A DNA stretch of 39,348 nucleotides from Alphaproteobacteria bacterium (GTDB lineage: Bacteria > Pseudomonadota > Alphaproteobacteria > Caulobacterales > Caulobacteraceae). The stretch's first letter is position 1, and every line of letters starts with the position of its first letter. The translations under genes were made by a program, and so were the position numbers. The notes under the pieces are model-generated. The model did not search any database and had not been told where the DNA came from. It worked only from the letters and a program-made list of their open reading frames with translations. The stretch covers positions 1 through 39,348 of the forward strand of contig JAHJOO010000037.1 of NCBI GenBank assembly GCA_018820275.1, given 5' to 3'. Positions 12,491 to 20,244 of this stretch are shown here, in pieces.

Positions 12491-12526
12491 GTCGGCTAGC
12501 CGACGTCTTGGAATTATTGCAATAAT
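12491..12526. promoter_or_regulatory. Two adjacent perfect 14-bp palindromes upstream of the TonB receptor
   Basis: GTCGGCTAGCCGAC (12491-12504) and ATTATTGCAATAAT (12513-12526) are both perfect 14-bp palindromes, with centres 22 bp apart (about two helical turns). They lie in the AT-richer stretch 12420-12545, roughly 145-180 bp before the receptor start and just past the HAD gene stop. Neither is followed by a T run on the minus strand, so a terminator is unlikely and operator sites are the better guess. A weak promoter-like TTGACC (12438-12433) lies between them and the start codon. The binding protein is unknown. Confidence 0.45.
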
Positions 12527-12544
12527 CGGGAACAAAACGACGGT

Positions 12545-13252
12545 TTACTGATTGTGGTCGGATAGTGACGATATCAGATCTGGAAGTTGGCTGATCGAGC
12601 TGAGGGCGACGTAGCGGGGGTGACCCTCCGGGGCCTCGGCCAGCTCGTGGGCCCAGGTGACGTGATAGGGGATGTGCACGCCCCAGGCGCCGGCCCGCAC
12701 CGCCGGCACGACGTCGGACTTCATGCTGTTGCCCGCCATCAGGGCCTCGTCCGCGCCGGTGCCGTGGCGGGCGAAGACGCGCTCGTAGGTGCTCCGGTCC
12801 TTCTCCGACACGATCTCCACCGCGCTGAACAGCTCGCCCAGTCCGGACGCGGCCAGTTTGCGCTCCTGATCCAGCAGGTCGCCCTTGGTGATGAGGATCA
12901 GGCGGTGGCGTTCCGCCAGCGCCGCCAGCGCCTCGTCCACGCCCGGCAGGGTCTCGACCGGATGGGCGATCATCTCGCGCCCCGCGGCCAGGATCTCGCG
13001 CACCACCGACGCCGGGGCCTCGCCGCCGCACAGCTCCATGGCCGTCTCGATCATCGACAGGGTGAAGCCCTTGATGCCGTAGCCGTAGAGCCGGAGATTG
13101 CGCCCCTCCACCTCCGCCAGTCGGCGTTCGACGTCCGCCCGTTCCCCGTGCGGGGCGAGCAGGTCCAGGAACCGCGCCTGGGTCAGACGGAAGATCGTCT
13201 CGTTGTGCCAGAGGGTGTCGTCGGCATCGAGGCCGATGGTCGTGAGGGTCAT
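12545..13252 (-). CDS. HAD-family hydrolase (haloacid dehalogenase-like phosphatase)
   Basis: The 235-residue protein begins MTLTTIGLDADDTLWHNETI, containing HAD motif I DxDDT with the nucleophilic aspartate. Motif II is LILITKGD (Thr instead of Ser is allowed), motif III the lysine in IVSEKDRSTYERVF, and motif IV the acidic GNSMKSDVVPAVRAG, where the usual DD pair is reduced to a single Asp. A helical cap lies between motifs I and II (about residues 20-95). Such proteins are cytoplasmic phosphatases of small metabolites or nucleotides; substrate unknown. The open frame extends about 95 codons upstream, but the ATG at 13252 is the natural family start. It is divergent from the SDR gene with 79 bp between starts. 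Confidence 0.9.
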   Translation of the reverse strand: MTLTTIGLDADDTLWHNETIFRLTQARFLDLLAPHGERADVERRLAEVEGRNLRLYGYGIKGFTLSMIETAMELCGGEAPASVVREILAAGREMIAHPVETLPGVDEALAALAERHRLILITKGDLLDQERKLAASGLGELFSAVEIVSEKDRSTYERVFARHGTGADEALMAGNSMKSDVVPAVRAGAWGVHIPYHVTWAHELAEAPEGHPRYVALSSISQLPDLISSLSDHNQ

Positions 13253-13331
13253 GGCCGCGGATTGGCCCGGGACGCAGGCCGGGTCAACGCGCCCCATTGC
13301 CGGTTCGGCCGGCGCGGGCGATGTCGGACAC

Positions 13332-14018
13332 ATGCAGACCTCAGCCGTCGTCATCGGAGCTTCCGGCGGGATCGGCGCCGCCGTGACCGCGCGCCTGCGC
13401 GCGTCCGGCCGGTTCGCCCTGGTCCACGCCCTGTCGCGGTCGGTCACCGGACTGGATCTGGAGGAAGAGGCGTCCATCGCCGCGGCCGCCGCCCGGGTGT
13501 CCGGGGGGCCGCCGCCGTCCCTGGTCTTCGTCGCCACCGGGGTCCTGCACGACGGGCAGGCGCCGGAGCGGACGTACCGGGCGCTGTCCGCCGACCACCT
13601 GCTGCGCGACTATCGCGTCAACGTCGTGGGGCCCGCGCTGGTGGCGAGGCATTTCCTGCCGCTGGTGCCGCGCGACCGGCCCGCGGCGTTCGCCGCCCTG
13701 TCGGCGCGGGTGGGCTCGATCGGCGACAACCGTCTGGGCGGCTGGCACGCCTACCGCGCCTCCAAGGCGGCGCTGAACATGATCCTGCGGAACCTCGCTA
13801 TCGAACTGGCGCGCACCCATCCGCAGGCCGTCGTGGCCGGACTTCACCCCGGCACGGTCGAGACCGCGCTCAGCGCGCCGTTCCGGACGGGGGTTGCGCC
13901 GGAAAAGCTGTTCACGCCGGACTACTCCGCCGGCCGCCTGCTGGAAGTGCTGGATGGCCTGACGCCGGCGGAGTCGGGCAGCGTCTTCGCCTGGGACGGG
14001 GCGCGAATTCCGGCCTGA
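13332..14018 (+). CDS. Short-chain dehydrogenase/reductase, C-factor-like
   Basis: The protein (228 aa) has the Rossmann start MQTSAVVIGASGGIGAAVTA with the GxxxGxG cofactor loop. It also has an SDR catalytic tyrosine and lysine in YRASKAAL, with a serine upstream in ALSARVGSI, and NVVGPALVARHFLP in the place of the usual NxxG/P helix. The length and the LHPGTVETALSAPF segment resemble the C-factor/CsgA-type SDR subgroup. It would reduce or oxidise a small alcohol or carbonyl using NAD(P)H; the substrate is unknown. A hairpin (14029-14051) follows the stop. The ATG at 13332 gives the correct Rossmann start; the upstream extension of the frame is a shadow. Confidence 0.9.
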   Translation: MQTSAVVIGASGGIGAAVTARLRASGRFALVHALSRSVTGLDLEEEASIAAAAARVSGGPPPSLVFVATGVLHDGQAPERTYRALSADHLLRDYRVNVVGPALVARHFLPLVPRDRPAAFAALSARVGSIGDNRLGGWHAYRASKAALNMILRNLAIELARTHPQAVVAGLHPGTVETALSAPFRTGVAPEKLFTPDYSAGRLLEVLDGLTPAESGSVFAWDGARIPA

Positions 14019-14028
14019 CGCGCCGATC

Positions 14029-14051
14029 GCGGTGAATCCGCGGTTCACCGC
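14029..14051 (+). promoter_or_regulatory. Perfect 8-bp hairpin between SDR gene and the next gene
   Basis: GCGGTGAA and TTCACCGC form a perfect 8-bp inverted repeat with a 7-base loop, followed by TTTCG. It begins 10 bp after the SDR stop and ends 79 bp before the next start. It may be a weak terminator or an operator for the following gene; the T run is too short to call it a proper intrinsic terminator. Confidence 0.4.
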
Positions 14052-14130
14052 TTTCGTAAGCCGTCTGGTGACGGACGAAGCGCATCGTGAGCGCCGGGGG
14101 GATCCCGGACGCGGCCCGAAGGAGGCGGTC

Positions 14131-14901
14131 ATGACGGATCTTCGACGTGACGCCCCGACGCCGGGACCCGCCGCCGTTCACGCGGCCTACGCGGCGGCCT
14201 ACGAAAGCCTGACGTTTCCGCTGGTCACCCGCGCGCGACAGGAACTGTCCATCACGCTGGCGGCCCAGCCGGTCTTCGATCTGACCACAGGCCTGCCCAT
14301 GAGCCGGCGCATCCGTCGCTGCGTCCGCCACGCGGGCGGCGAGGCGGCCCTGGCCGGCGGCCGCGGCACGCTGGAGCCGATGGACCTGAAGCGCATCGAC
14401 CTTCAGACCCTGAAGCACGGCCTCGATCTGCTGCGTCTGCAGCCGGGCGACAGCGGCATCGTGCCGGCCTTCTGGCGCACCATCGCCTCGTCCGGCGGGC
14501 GCTTCGCCCTGCTGTGCGCGGAGCTTCAGCACGGCGCGGCCCCGGGCGCCCTGCTGATCGAGGTCATGGGCGGGCTGGAACAGGCCCCGGCCGAGGCCAT
14601 CGCCGACGCCGTCTCCCACTTCGAGACCGCCGCGCTGGGGGCCGTCCTTCATGTCGCCCCGGACCCGGGGTCGGTGCGTCGGCTGGTGGGCGTGCGGGCG
14701 CGGTGCCTCGCGCTCGACTTCGCCGGCGTGGCCCACGAGGCCGGGCGCGACTGGCCTGAGGCCGCGGCCCTGATCGGCGCGGGGCGGGACGTCTGCGACC
14801 ACCTGCTGCTGTTGAACCTGCGCCCGGAGCGAGCGCGGGAGGCGCGCGCCGCCGGGGCCACTCACGCGGTCTTCGCCGGGCTGGACCCCCTGCGGGTCTG
14901 A
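14131..14901 (+). CDS. Uncharacterised protein, possibly a degenerate EAL-like fold
   Basis: I do not recognise this 256-residue protein with confidence. It has a strong ribosome-binding site (GGAGG about 6 bases before the ATG). No signal peptide or membrane segment is seen, so it is probably cytoplasmic. The order of segments loosely recalls an EAL phosphodiesterase barrel: AAQPVFDLTTGLPM like the family's QPIVDL opening, then LKRIDLQTLKHGLDLL, then GALLIEVMGGL where a strand with E occurs, and CLALDFAGVAHEA like the late LDDFG strand. The EAL catalytic residues are not recognisable, so if related it would be an inactive binding protein. It lies 41 bp upstream of the Rieske oxygenase gene on the same strand. 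Confidence 0.75.
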   Translation: MTDLRRDAPTPGPAAVHAAYAAAYESLTFPLVTRARQELSITLAAQPVFDLTTGLPMSRRIRRCVRHAGGEAALAGGRGTLEPMDLKRIDLQTLKHGLDLLRLQPGDSGIVPAFWRTIASSGGRFALLCAELQHGAAPGALLIEVMGGLEQAPAEAIADAVSHFETAALGAVLHVAPDPGSVRRLVGVRARCLALDFAGVAHEAGRDWPEAAALIGAGRDVCDHLLLLNLRPERAREARAAGATHAVFAGLDPLRV

Positions 14902-14942
14902 CGCCGGTTGACGGACGCCGGCGCGGCCCGCTTCATCGGCCG

Positions 14943-15934
<992 letters not shown>

Positions 15935-15938
<4 letters not shown>

Positions 15939-17245
15939 CCGACGTCGTCTCGGATCACGGGCGCAAGCTGGGCTGGGGCCTGGCCGCCCTGGTGGTCGCC
16001 GGCAACATGATCGGCTCGGGCCTGTATCTGCTGCCCGTGACCCTGGCCCCGTTCGGCAGTTCGTCGCTGATCGGCTGGCTGGTCGCGGGCGTCGGCGCGG
16101 CCGTGCTGGCGCTCGTGTTCGGAGCCCTGGGCCGCTTGCGTCCCGGCGCCGACGGCCTGTCCGGCTTCGCCCAGACCGGGCTGGGCCGGTTCTTCGGCTT
16201 TCAGGTTGCCATCGCCTTCTGGACCGCCTGCCTGGTCGGCAACGTGGCGGTGGCCGTCGCGGCCACGGGCTATCTGGCCTTCTTCTGGCCGGTCCTGAAG
16301 GATCCGGTCGCCGCGACCCTGTGCAACCTCGGCATCATCTGGGTGGCGACGCTGGCCTACATCGCCGGCACGCGGACCGCGTCCTGGCTGGCGGCCGGCG
16401 CGCTGGTCGTCGGCCTGATCCCGATCGTGATCGCCGTCGCCGCCGGCGTCGCCGCCTTCGACCCCGACCTGTTCGCCGCGTCCTGGAACCCGTCGGGCGA
16501 GCCGCTGAAGGAGACGGTGCCCGCCTCGCTCGTCTACATCTTCTGGGCCTATCTGGGCGTGGAGAGCGCCGCGGCCCTGTCGTCGCGCATCCGAAATCCC
16601 GGACGCAATCTGGCGCGGGCCTCGCTGGCCGGGGTCGCCCTCGCCACCGTGGTCTATGTCGGGTCGACGGTGGCGGTGTTCGGCGTCATCCCCCTCGACG
16701 CCCTGTCCGAGTCCACCAGCCCCTATGCGGACCTCGCCGCGCGGGTCTTCGGCGCCTCGCTGGCCGGCTTCGTCGCCGTCTGCGCCGTGGCCAAGACCAT
16801 CGGCACGGTCGGCGGGTGGGTCATGATGGGCGGCGAGACGGCCCGGGCTGCGGCCAGGGCCGGCTTCCTGCCCAAGGGGTTCGCCGCGGGCGACAAGACG
16901 CCGATCGTCAATCCGCTGACCGGGGCCGCCATCATGACCATCGTCGCCATCCTGTCCGGCCAGCCGACCCTGGGCGAACAGTTCGGCATGCTGGTCGGTG
17001 TCACCTCGGTGCTGACGCTGACCATCTACGGGATCTGCTCCGCCGCCCTTATTCGCCTGTCTCCGGGGACGGGGGGCCATGTGCTGGGCGCGTTCGGCCT
17101 GATGTTCGCGGGCGCGGCGGTGGTCGCGGCGGCGGCCGGATACATCGTGCCGACCCTGGTCGTGGTGGCGATCACCACCCTGGCCTGGTTCACCTTGCTG
17201 AGAGGCGGCAAGCCCGCGGTTGACCCGGCGGGCGATGGGGCCTAA
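15935..17245 (+). CDS. APC-family amino acid permease/antiporter
   Basis: The 436-residue integral membrane protein starts with a short cytoplasmic segment, then the first helix ALVVAGNMIGSGLYLLPVTL, whose unwound GNMIGSGLY motif is the substrate-binding G(S/A)G signature of the APC superfamily. About 12 hydrophobic segments follow. VYIFWAYLGVESAAALSSRI corresponds to the conserved helix 6 region with the F/W-x-x-x-GVE signature. It is closest in pattern to basic amino-acid or amine antiporters of the PotE/AdiC type, so a cationic or zwitterionic amine substrate is plausible but not proven. It shares ATGA with the upstream Rieske oxygenase gene. It ends 45 bp before carA on the same strand. 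Confidence 0.93.
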
Positions 17246-17290
17246 CCCCCGCGCCGTTTGTCCGCCGTCGCCGCTCCGGAGTTGCCCGCC

Positions 17291-18448
17291 ATGACCGACC
17301 TCCTGCCCGGCGTGACCGGCGTCCTGGCCCTGGCCGACGGCACGGTGTTCCAGGGGATCGGCGTCGGCGCGGAGGGCGAGGCGCTGGGCGAGGTGGTCTT
17401 CAACACCGCCATGACCGGCTATCAGGAGATCCTGACCGACCCGTCGTACATGAGCCAGATCCTGGCCTTTACCTTCCCCCACGTCGGCAACGTCGGGGTC
17501 AACGTCGAGGATCTGGAGCAGATGGGCGGCGGGTCGGACACCTCGGCCGTCGGCGCCGTGTTCCGCGACCTGCCCACCGACCCGGCCAACTGGCGTAGCG
17601 AGGGCTCGCTGGACGCCTGGATGAAGCGCCGCAACGTCGTCGGCCTGTCGGGCTTGGACACCCGGGCCCTGACCGCCCGCATCCGCGACACGGGCGCGCC
17701 GCATGCCGTCGTGGCCCACAGCGCGACGGGTCAGTTCGACGTCCCCGCCCTGATCGCCCGGGCCCGTGACTGGCCCGGTCTGGTCGGGCTGGACCTCGCC
17801 GGGCCGGCCTCCACCCTGCAGGCATTCCAGTGGGACGAGGGGCTGTGGGACTGGCCGGAGGGCCATCCGCGCGTCGAGGCCGGCGACAGGTCGGTGGTGG
17901 TCGTCGACTACGGCGTGAAGCGCAACATCCTGCGGGCGCTGGCCTCGACCGGCGCGAAGATCACGGTGGTGCCGGCCGACACCCCGGCCGAGGAGATCCT
18001 GGCCCGCAATCCCGACGGCGTGGTCCTGTCCAACGGGCCGGGCGATCCGGCGGCGACGGGCGCCTACGCCGTGCCGGAGATCCGTAAGCTGGTCGACAGC
18101 GGCAAGCCCGTCTTCGGCATCTGCCTGGGCCACCAGATGCTGGCCATCGCGCTCGGCGCGAAGACCGTGAAGATGGATCAGGGCCATCACGGCGCGAACC
18201 ATCCGGTGAAGGATCTGACGACCGGCAAGGTCGAGATCGTGTCGATGAACCACGGCTTCACCGTCGACCGCGACAGCCTGCCCGACCACGTGCAGGAGAC
18301 CCACGTCAGCCTGTTCGACGGGACCAACTGCGGCATCGCCCTGAAGGACCGCCCGGTGTTCAGCGTCCAGCACCACCCCGAGGCCTCGCCCGGGCCGACG
18401 GACAGCCTCTACCTGTTCCAGCGCTTCGCGGATGCGATGAAGGGCTGA
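17291..18448 (+). CDS. carA: Carbamoyl-phosphate synthase small (glutaminase) subunit
   Basis: CarA hydrolyses glutamine and passes ammonia through a tunnel to CarB. The 385-residue protein has the N-terminal CarA domain (TGVLALADGTVFQGIGVG and FNTAMTGYQEILTDPSYMSQ) and a C-terminal class I glutamine amidotransferase domain. That domain has the nucleophile in PVFGICLGHQMLA and the His/Glu pair in HHPEASPGPTDS. A TTG 33 bp upstream is in frame, but the ATG at 17291, preceded by CCGGAG, gives the normal length and is chosen. It lies 45 bp behind the permease gene, and a short hairpin follows. Its partner carB is on the opposite strand about 8.8 kb away, so the two subunits are made from separate transcripts here. 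Confidence 0.97.
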   Translation: MTDLLPGVTGVLALADGTVFQGIGVGAEGEALGEVVFNTAMTGYQEILTDPSYMSQILAFTFPHVGNVGVNVEDLEQMGGGSDTSAVGAVFRDLPTDPANWRSEGSLDAWMKRRNVVGLSGLDTRALTARIRDTGAPHAVVAHSATGQFDVPALIARARDWPGLVGLDLAGPASTLQAFQWDEGLWDWPEGHPRVEAGDRSVVVVDYGVKRNILRALASTGAKITVVPADTPAEEILARNPDGVVLSNGPGDPAATGAYAVPEIRKLVDSGKPVFGICLGHQMLAIALGAKTVKMDQGHHGANHPVKDLTTGKVEIVSMNHGFTVDRDSLPDHVQETHVSLFDGTNCGIALKDRPVFSVQHHPEASPGPTDSLYLFQRFADAMKG

Positions 18449-18463
18449 GGCAAAAGGACGTTT

Positions 18464-18483
18464 CCGCCGTCACAATTCGGCGG
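18464..18483 (+). promoter_or_regulatory. Hairpin between carA and the patatin gene
   Basis: CCGCCG and CGGCGG pair as a 6-bp GC-rich stem around TCACAATT, 15 bp after the carA stop and 12 bp before the next start codon. There is no T run after it, so an attenuating hairpin or a weak terminator is possible but not established. Confidence 0.35.
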
Positions 18484-18495
18484 CATGATGGGGTC

Positions 18496-19644
18496 ATGCG
18501 GGTTCGTCCGGGTCATCGGGGTCTCATCATCGCGGCGCTGTCGCTGGCCCTCGCCGCCTGCGCGGGCGGCGGACGGCAGGCCTTCGACATCCAGGATCGC
18601 CGCGACGCTGCGCCGATGGGCCTGATCGCACCCGCGGAGATGCCGATCCGCTTCTACGTCGACGACGACACCCGGCTGGAGTTCTTTCAGGAGCGTATGC
18701 GCGAGGGACTGCGGGTGGGCCCAGACGGGCACCTCGACCTGCTGGCCGTCTCCGGCGGGGGCGCCAACGGGGCCTTCACGGCCGGCGTCATGGCCGGCTG
18801 GACCGAGTCCGGCGAACGGCCCGATTTCGAGATCGTCACCGGCGTCTCGACCGGCGCCCTGGCGGCTCCGTTCATCTTCCTCGGACCCGACTGGAACGAC
18901 GAGCTGACCGAGGCCTACGTCGGCGGCGCGGCCAGCACCCTGCTTCAGCCCCAGGGGCTGGGGGCCCTGTTCGGGTCGGGCGTCTACCGCGCCGAGCCCC
19001 TGCGCGACCTGATCGAGCGGTACGTCGACATGGCCATGCTGGAGGCCGTGGCGGCCGAGGCGCGGAAGGGGCGGGTGCTTCTGGTCGCGACCACCGACCT
19101 CGATTCCCAGCGCGGCGTCAGCTGGGACATGGGCGCCATCGCCCTGCAGGGCGGTCCCGAGGCGCTGGACCTGTTCCGCACCGTGCTGCAGGCGTCGGCC
19201 AGCATTCCGGGCGCGTTTCCGCCCGTCCGCATCCGCTCGGTCGCCGGCGGCCGGGTCTTCGAGGAAATGCACGTCGACGGCGGCGTGACCGTGCCCTTCC
19301 TGGGCCTGCCCGAAAACCTCTGGACCTATCAGGATCCCACGGTGGGCCTGCGCGGCGCGCGGATGTACGTCATCGTCAACGGGCGGGTGTCGCCCAGCTT
19401 CGAGGTGACGACCGACAGTCTGGGATCCGTTCTGGGACGCAGCCTGGACACCATGTTGCGGGCCTCGATGCTCAGCACCCTGGCCGGCAACCGCGCCTTC
19501 GCGGATCGCAACGGTCTGGTGTTCCGCTGGGCCGCCCTGCCCGACGACAGCACCGCCGGGGCGCTGGACTTCCGGCCGGAGTCCATGCGGGCGGTCTACG
19601 AAGTCGGGCGCGCCGGGGCCCGCACCGGCGCCATCTGGCGCTGA
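18496..19644 (+). CDS. Patatin-like phospholipase, lipoprotein
   Basis: The 382-residue product has a lipoprotein signal peptide with lipobox LALAAC and would be membrane-anchored. Its patatin domain (about residues 75-300) has the oxyanion-hole loop SGGGANGAFTAG, the nucleophile elbow GVSTG and the catalytic aspartate in HVDGGVTVPF, so the Ser-Asp dyad is complete. Such enzymes release fatty acids from phospholipids or related acyl esters at membranes; the natural substrate is unknown. The gene lies 47 bp after carA. It ends 7 bp before the stop of a small convergent gene. Confidence 0.93.
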   Translation: MRVRPGHRGLIIAALSLALAACAGGGRQAFDIQDRRDAAPMGLIAPAEMPIRFYVDDDTRLEFFQERMREGLRVGPDGHLDLLAVSGGGANGAFTAGVMAGWTESGERPDFEIVTGVSTGALAAPFIFLGPDWNDELTEAYVGGAASTLLQPQGLGALFGSGVYRAEPLRDLIERYVDMAMLEAVAAEARKGRVLLVATTDLDSQRGVSWDMGAIALQGGPEALDLFRTVLQASASIPGAFPPVRIRSVAGGRVFEEMHVDGGVTVPFLGLPENLWTYQDPTVGLRGARMYVIVNGRVSPSFEVTTDSLGSVLGRSLDTMLRASMLSTLAGNRAFADRNGLVFRWAALPDDSTAGALDFRPESMRAVYEVGRAGARTGAIWR

Positions 19645-19651
19645 GGCCCGC

Positions 19652-19915
19652 TCAGGGCAGGGCGGGCAGACCCTCGCGGCGCAGGTCGCCGGCCTTGCGG
19701 ATCGCCTGGGGCGCGGCGCCCAACCAGTAGTCGGCGTCGTCGATGCGGCCGCAGGCGCGGCGCTGCTGGCCGCGCAGCCGCCGCTGGGCGGCATTGTCCA
19801 GCAACCGGGCGTGCAGGGCGCGCGGCGTCAGGCTGCGCACCCTGGGCGACCCCGGCGTGGCGACGGCGTCGGGGCCTGTGGGCTCGATCGCGGGACGCTG
19901 GATGCTGATGAACAT
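19652..19915 (-). CDS. Small hypothetical protein (87 aa)
   Basis: No family is recognised. The protein begins MFISIQRPAIEPTGPDAVAT and continues with an arginine-rich helical stretch, TPRALHARLLDNAAQRRLRG, and ends RKAGDLRREGLPALP. It is basic, without signal peptide or membrane segment. Support for it being real is the sensible composition and the close tail-to-tail fit with the patatin gene. Against it are the weak ribosome-binding site and overlapping frames on the other strand. It is transcribed away from dnaG, so the 19916-20244 region carries a divergent pair of promoters. Confidence 0.5.
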   Translation of the reverse strand: MFISIQRPAIEPTGPDAVATPGSPRVRSLTPRALHARLLDNAAQRRLRGQQRRACGRIDDADYWLGAAPQAIRKAGDLRREGLPALP

Positions 19916-19994
19916 GGGAACCGGCCTCGACCCGCCGCGCGGCCTGCTGCCGTCTGGAGGGAACCTGGGGATCGGCGTCCGCCGACCTCGCGTG

Positions 19995-20010
19995 TCCACA
20001 GGGCTGTGGA
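19995..20010. promoter_or_regulatory. Inverted TCCACAG/CTGTGGA pair upstream of dnaG (DnaA-box-like)
   Basis: TCCACAG and CTGTGGA flank GG. The right half extends to TGTGGATGA (20005-20013), one base off the reverse complement of a DnaA box (TGTGGATAA). Two more CTGTGG motifs occur at 20150-20155 and 20165-20170. The rest of the 329-bp gap 19916-20244 holds the CtrA/GANTC-like sites and a small AATCCG-TC-CGGATT palindrome at 20031-20044. Confidence 0.35.
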
Positions 20011-20077
20011 TGAGCTGTGAGTAGCCTTGAAATCCGTCCGGATTCAGAACGTTCCGGGGCGCCGCCCGCCTTTTTGG

Positions 20078-20092
20078 TTAATCGAATCCTAA
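20078..20092 (+). promoter_or_regulatory. CtrA-like box containing a GANTC methylation site, upstream of dnaG
   Basis: TTAA, seven bases, CTAA matches the CtrA consensus TTAA-N7-TTAA with one mismatch. GAATC inside it (20084-20088) is a CcrM methylation site (GANTC), and a second GANTC (GATTC) lies at 20041-20045. The site is about 155 bp before the dnaG start codon. In Caulobacterales, CtrA and CcrM/GcrA control cell-cycle genes; use of this site is inference. Confidence 0.4.
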
Positions 20093-20244
20093 CGGCGACG
20101 GCGTCGATCCGGGGTTCCGCCCCCGACCGCCGCCCCCAGGTTCATCCCCCTGTGGACCGGAAATCTGTGGCAAGATCGCCCGCGCCGCGCCGCGGGCCCG
20201 AATTCGTCTGGCGGGCACCAGCCATTGCAGAGACAGGTCGGCGT

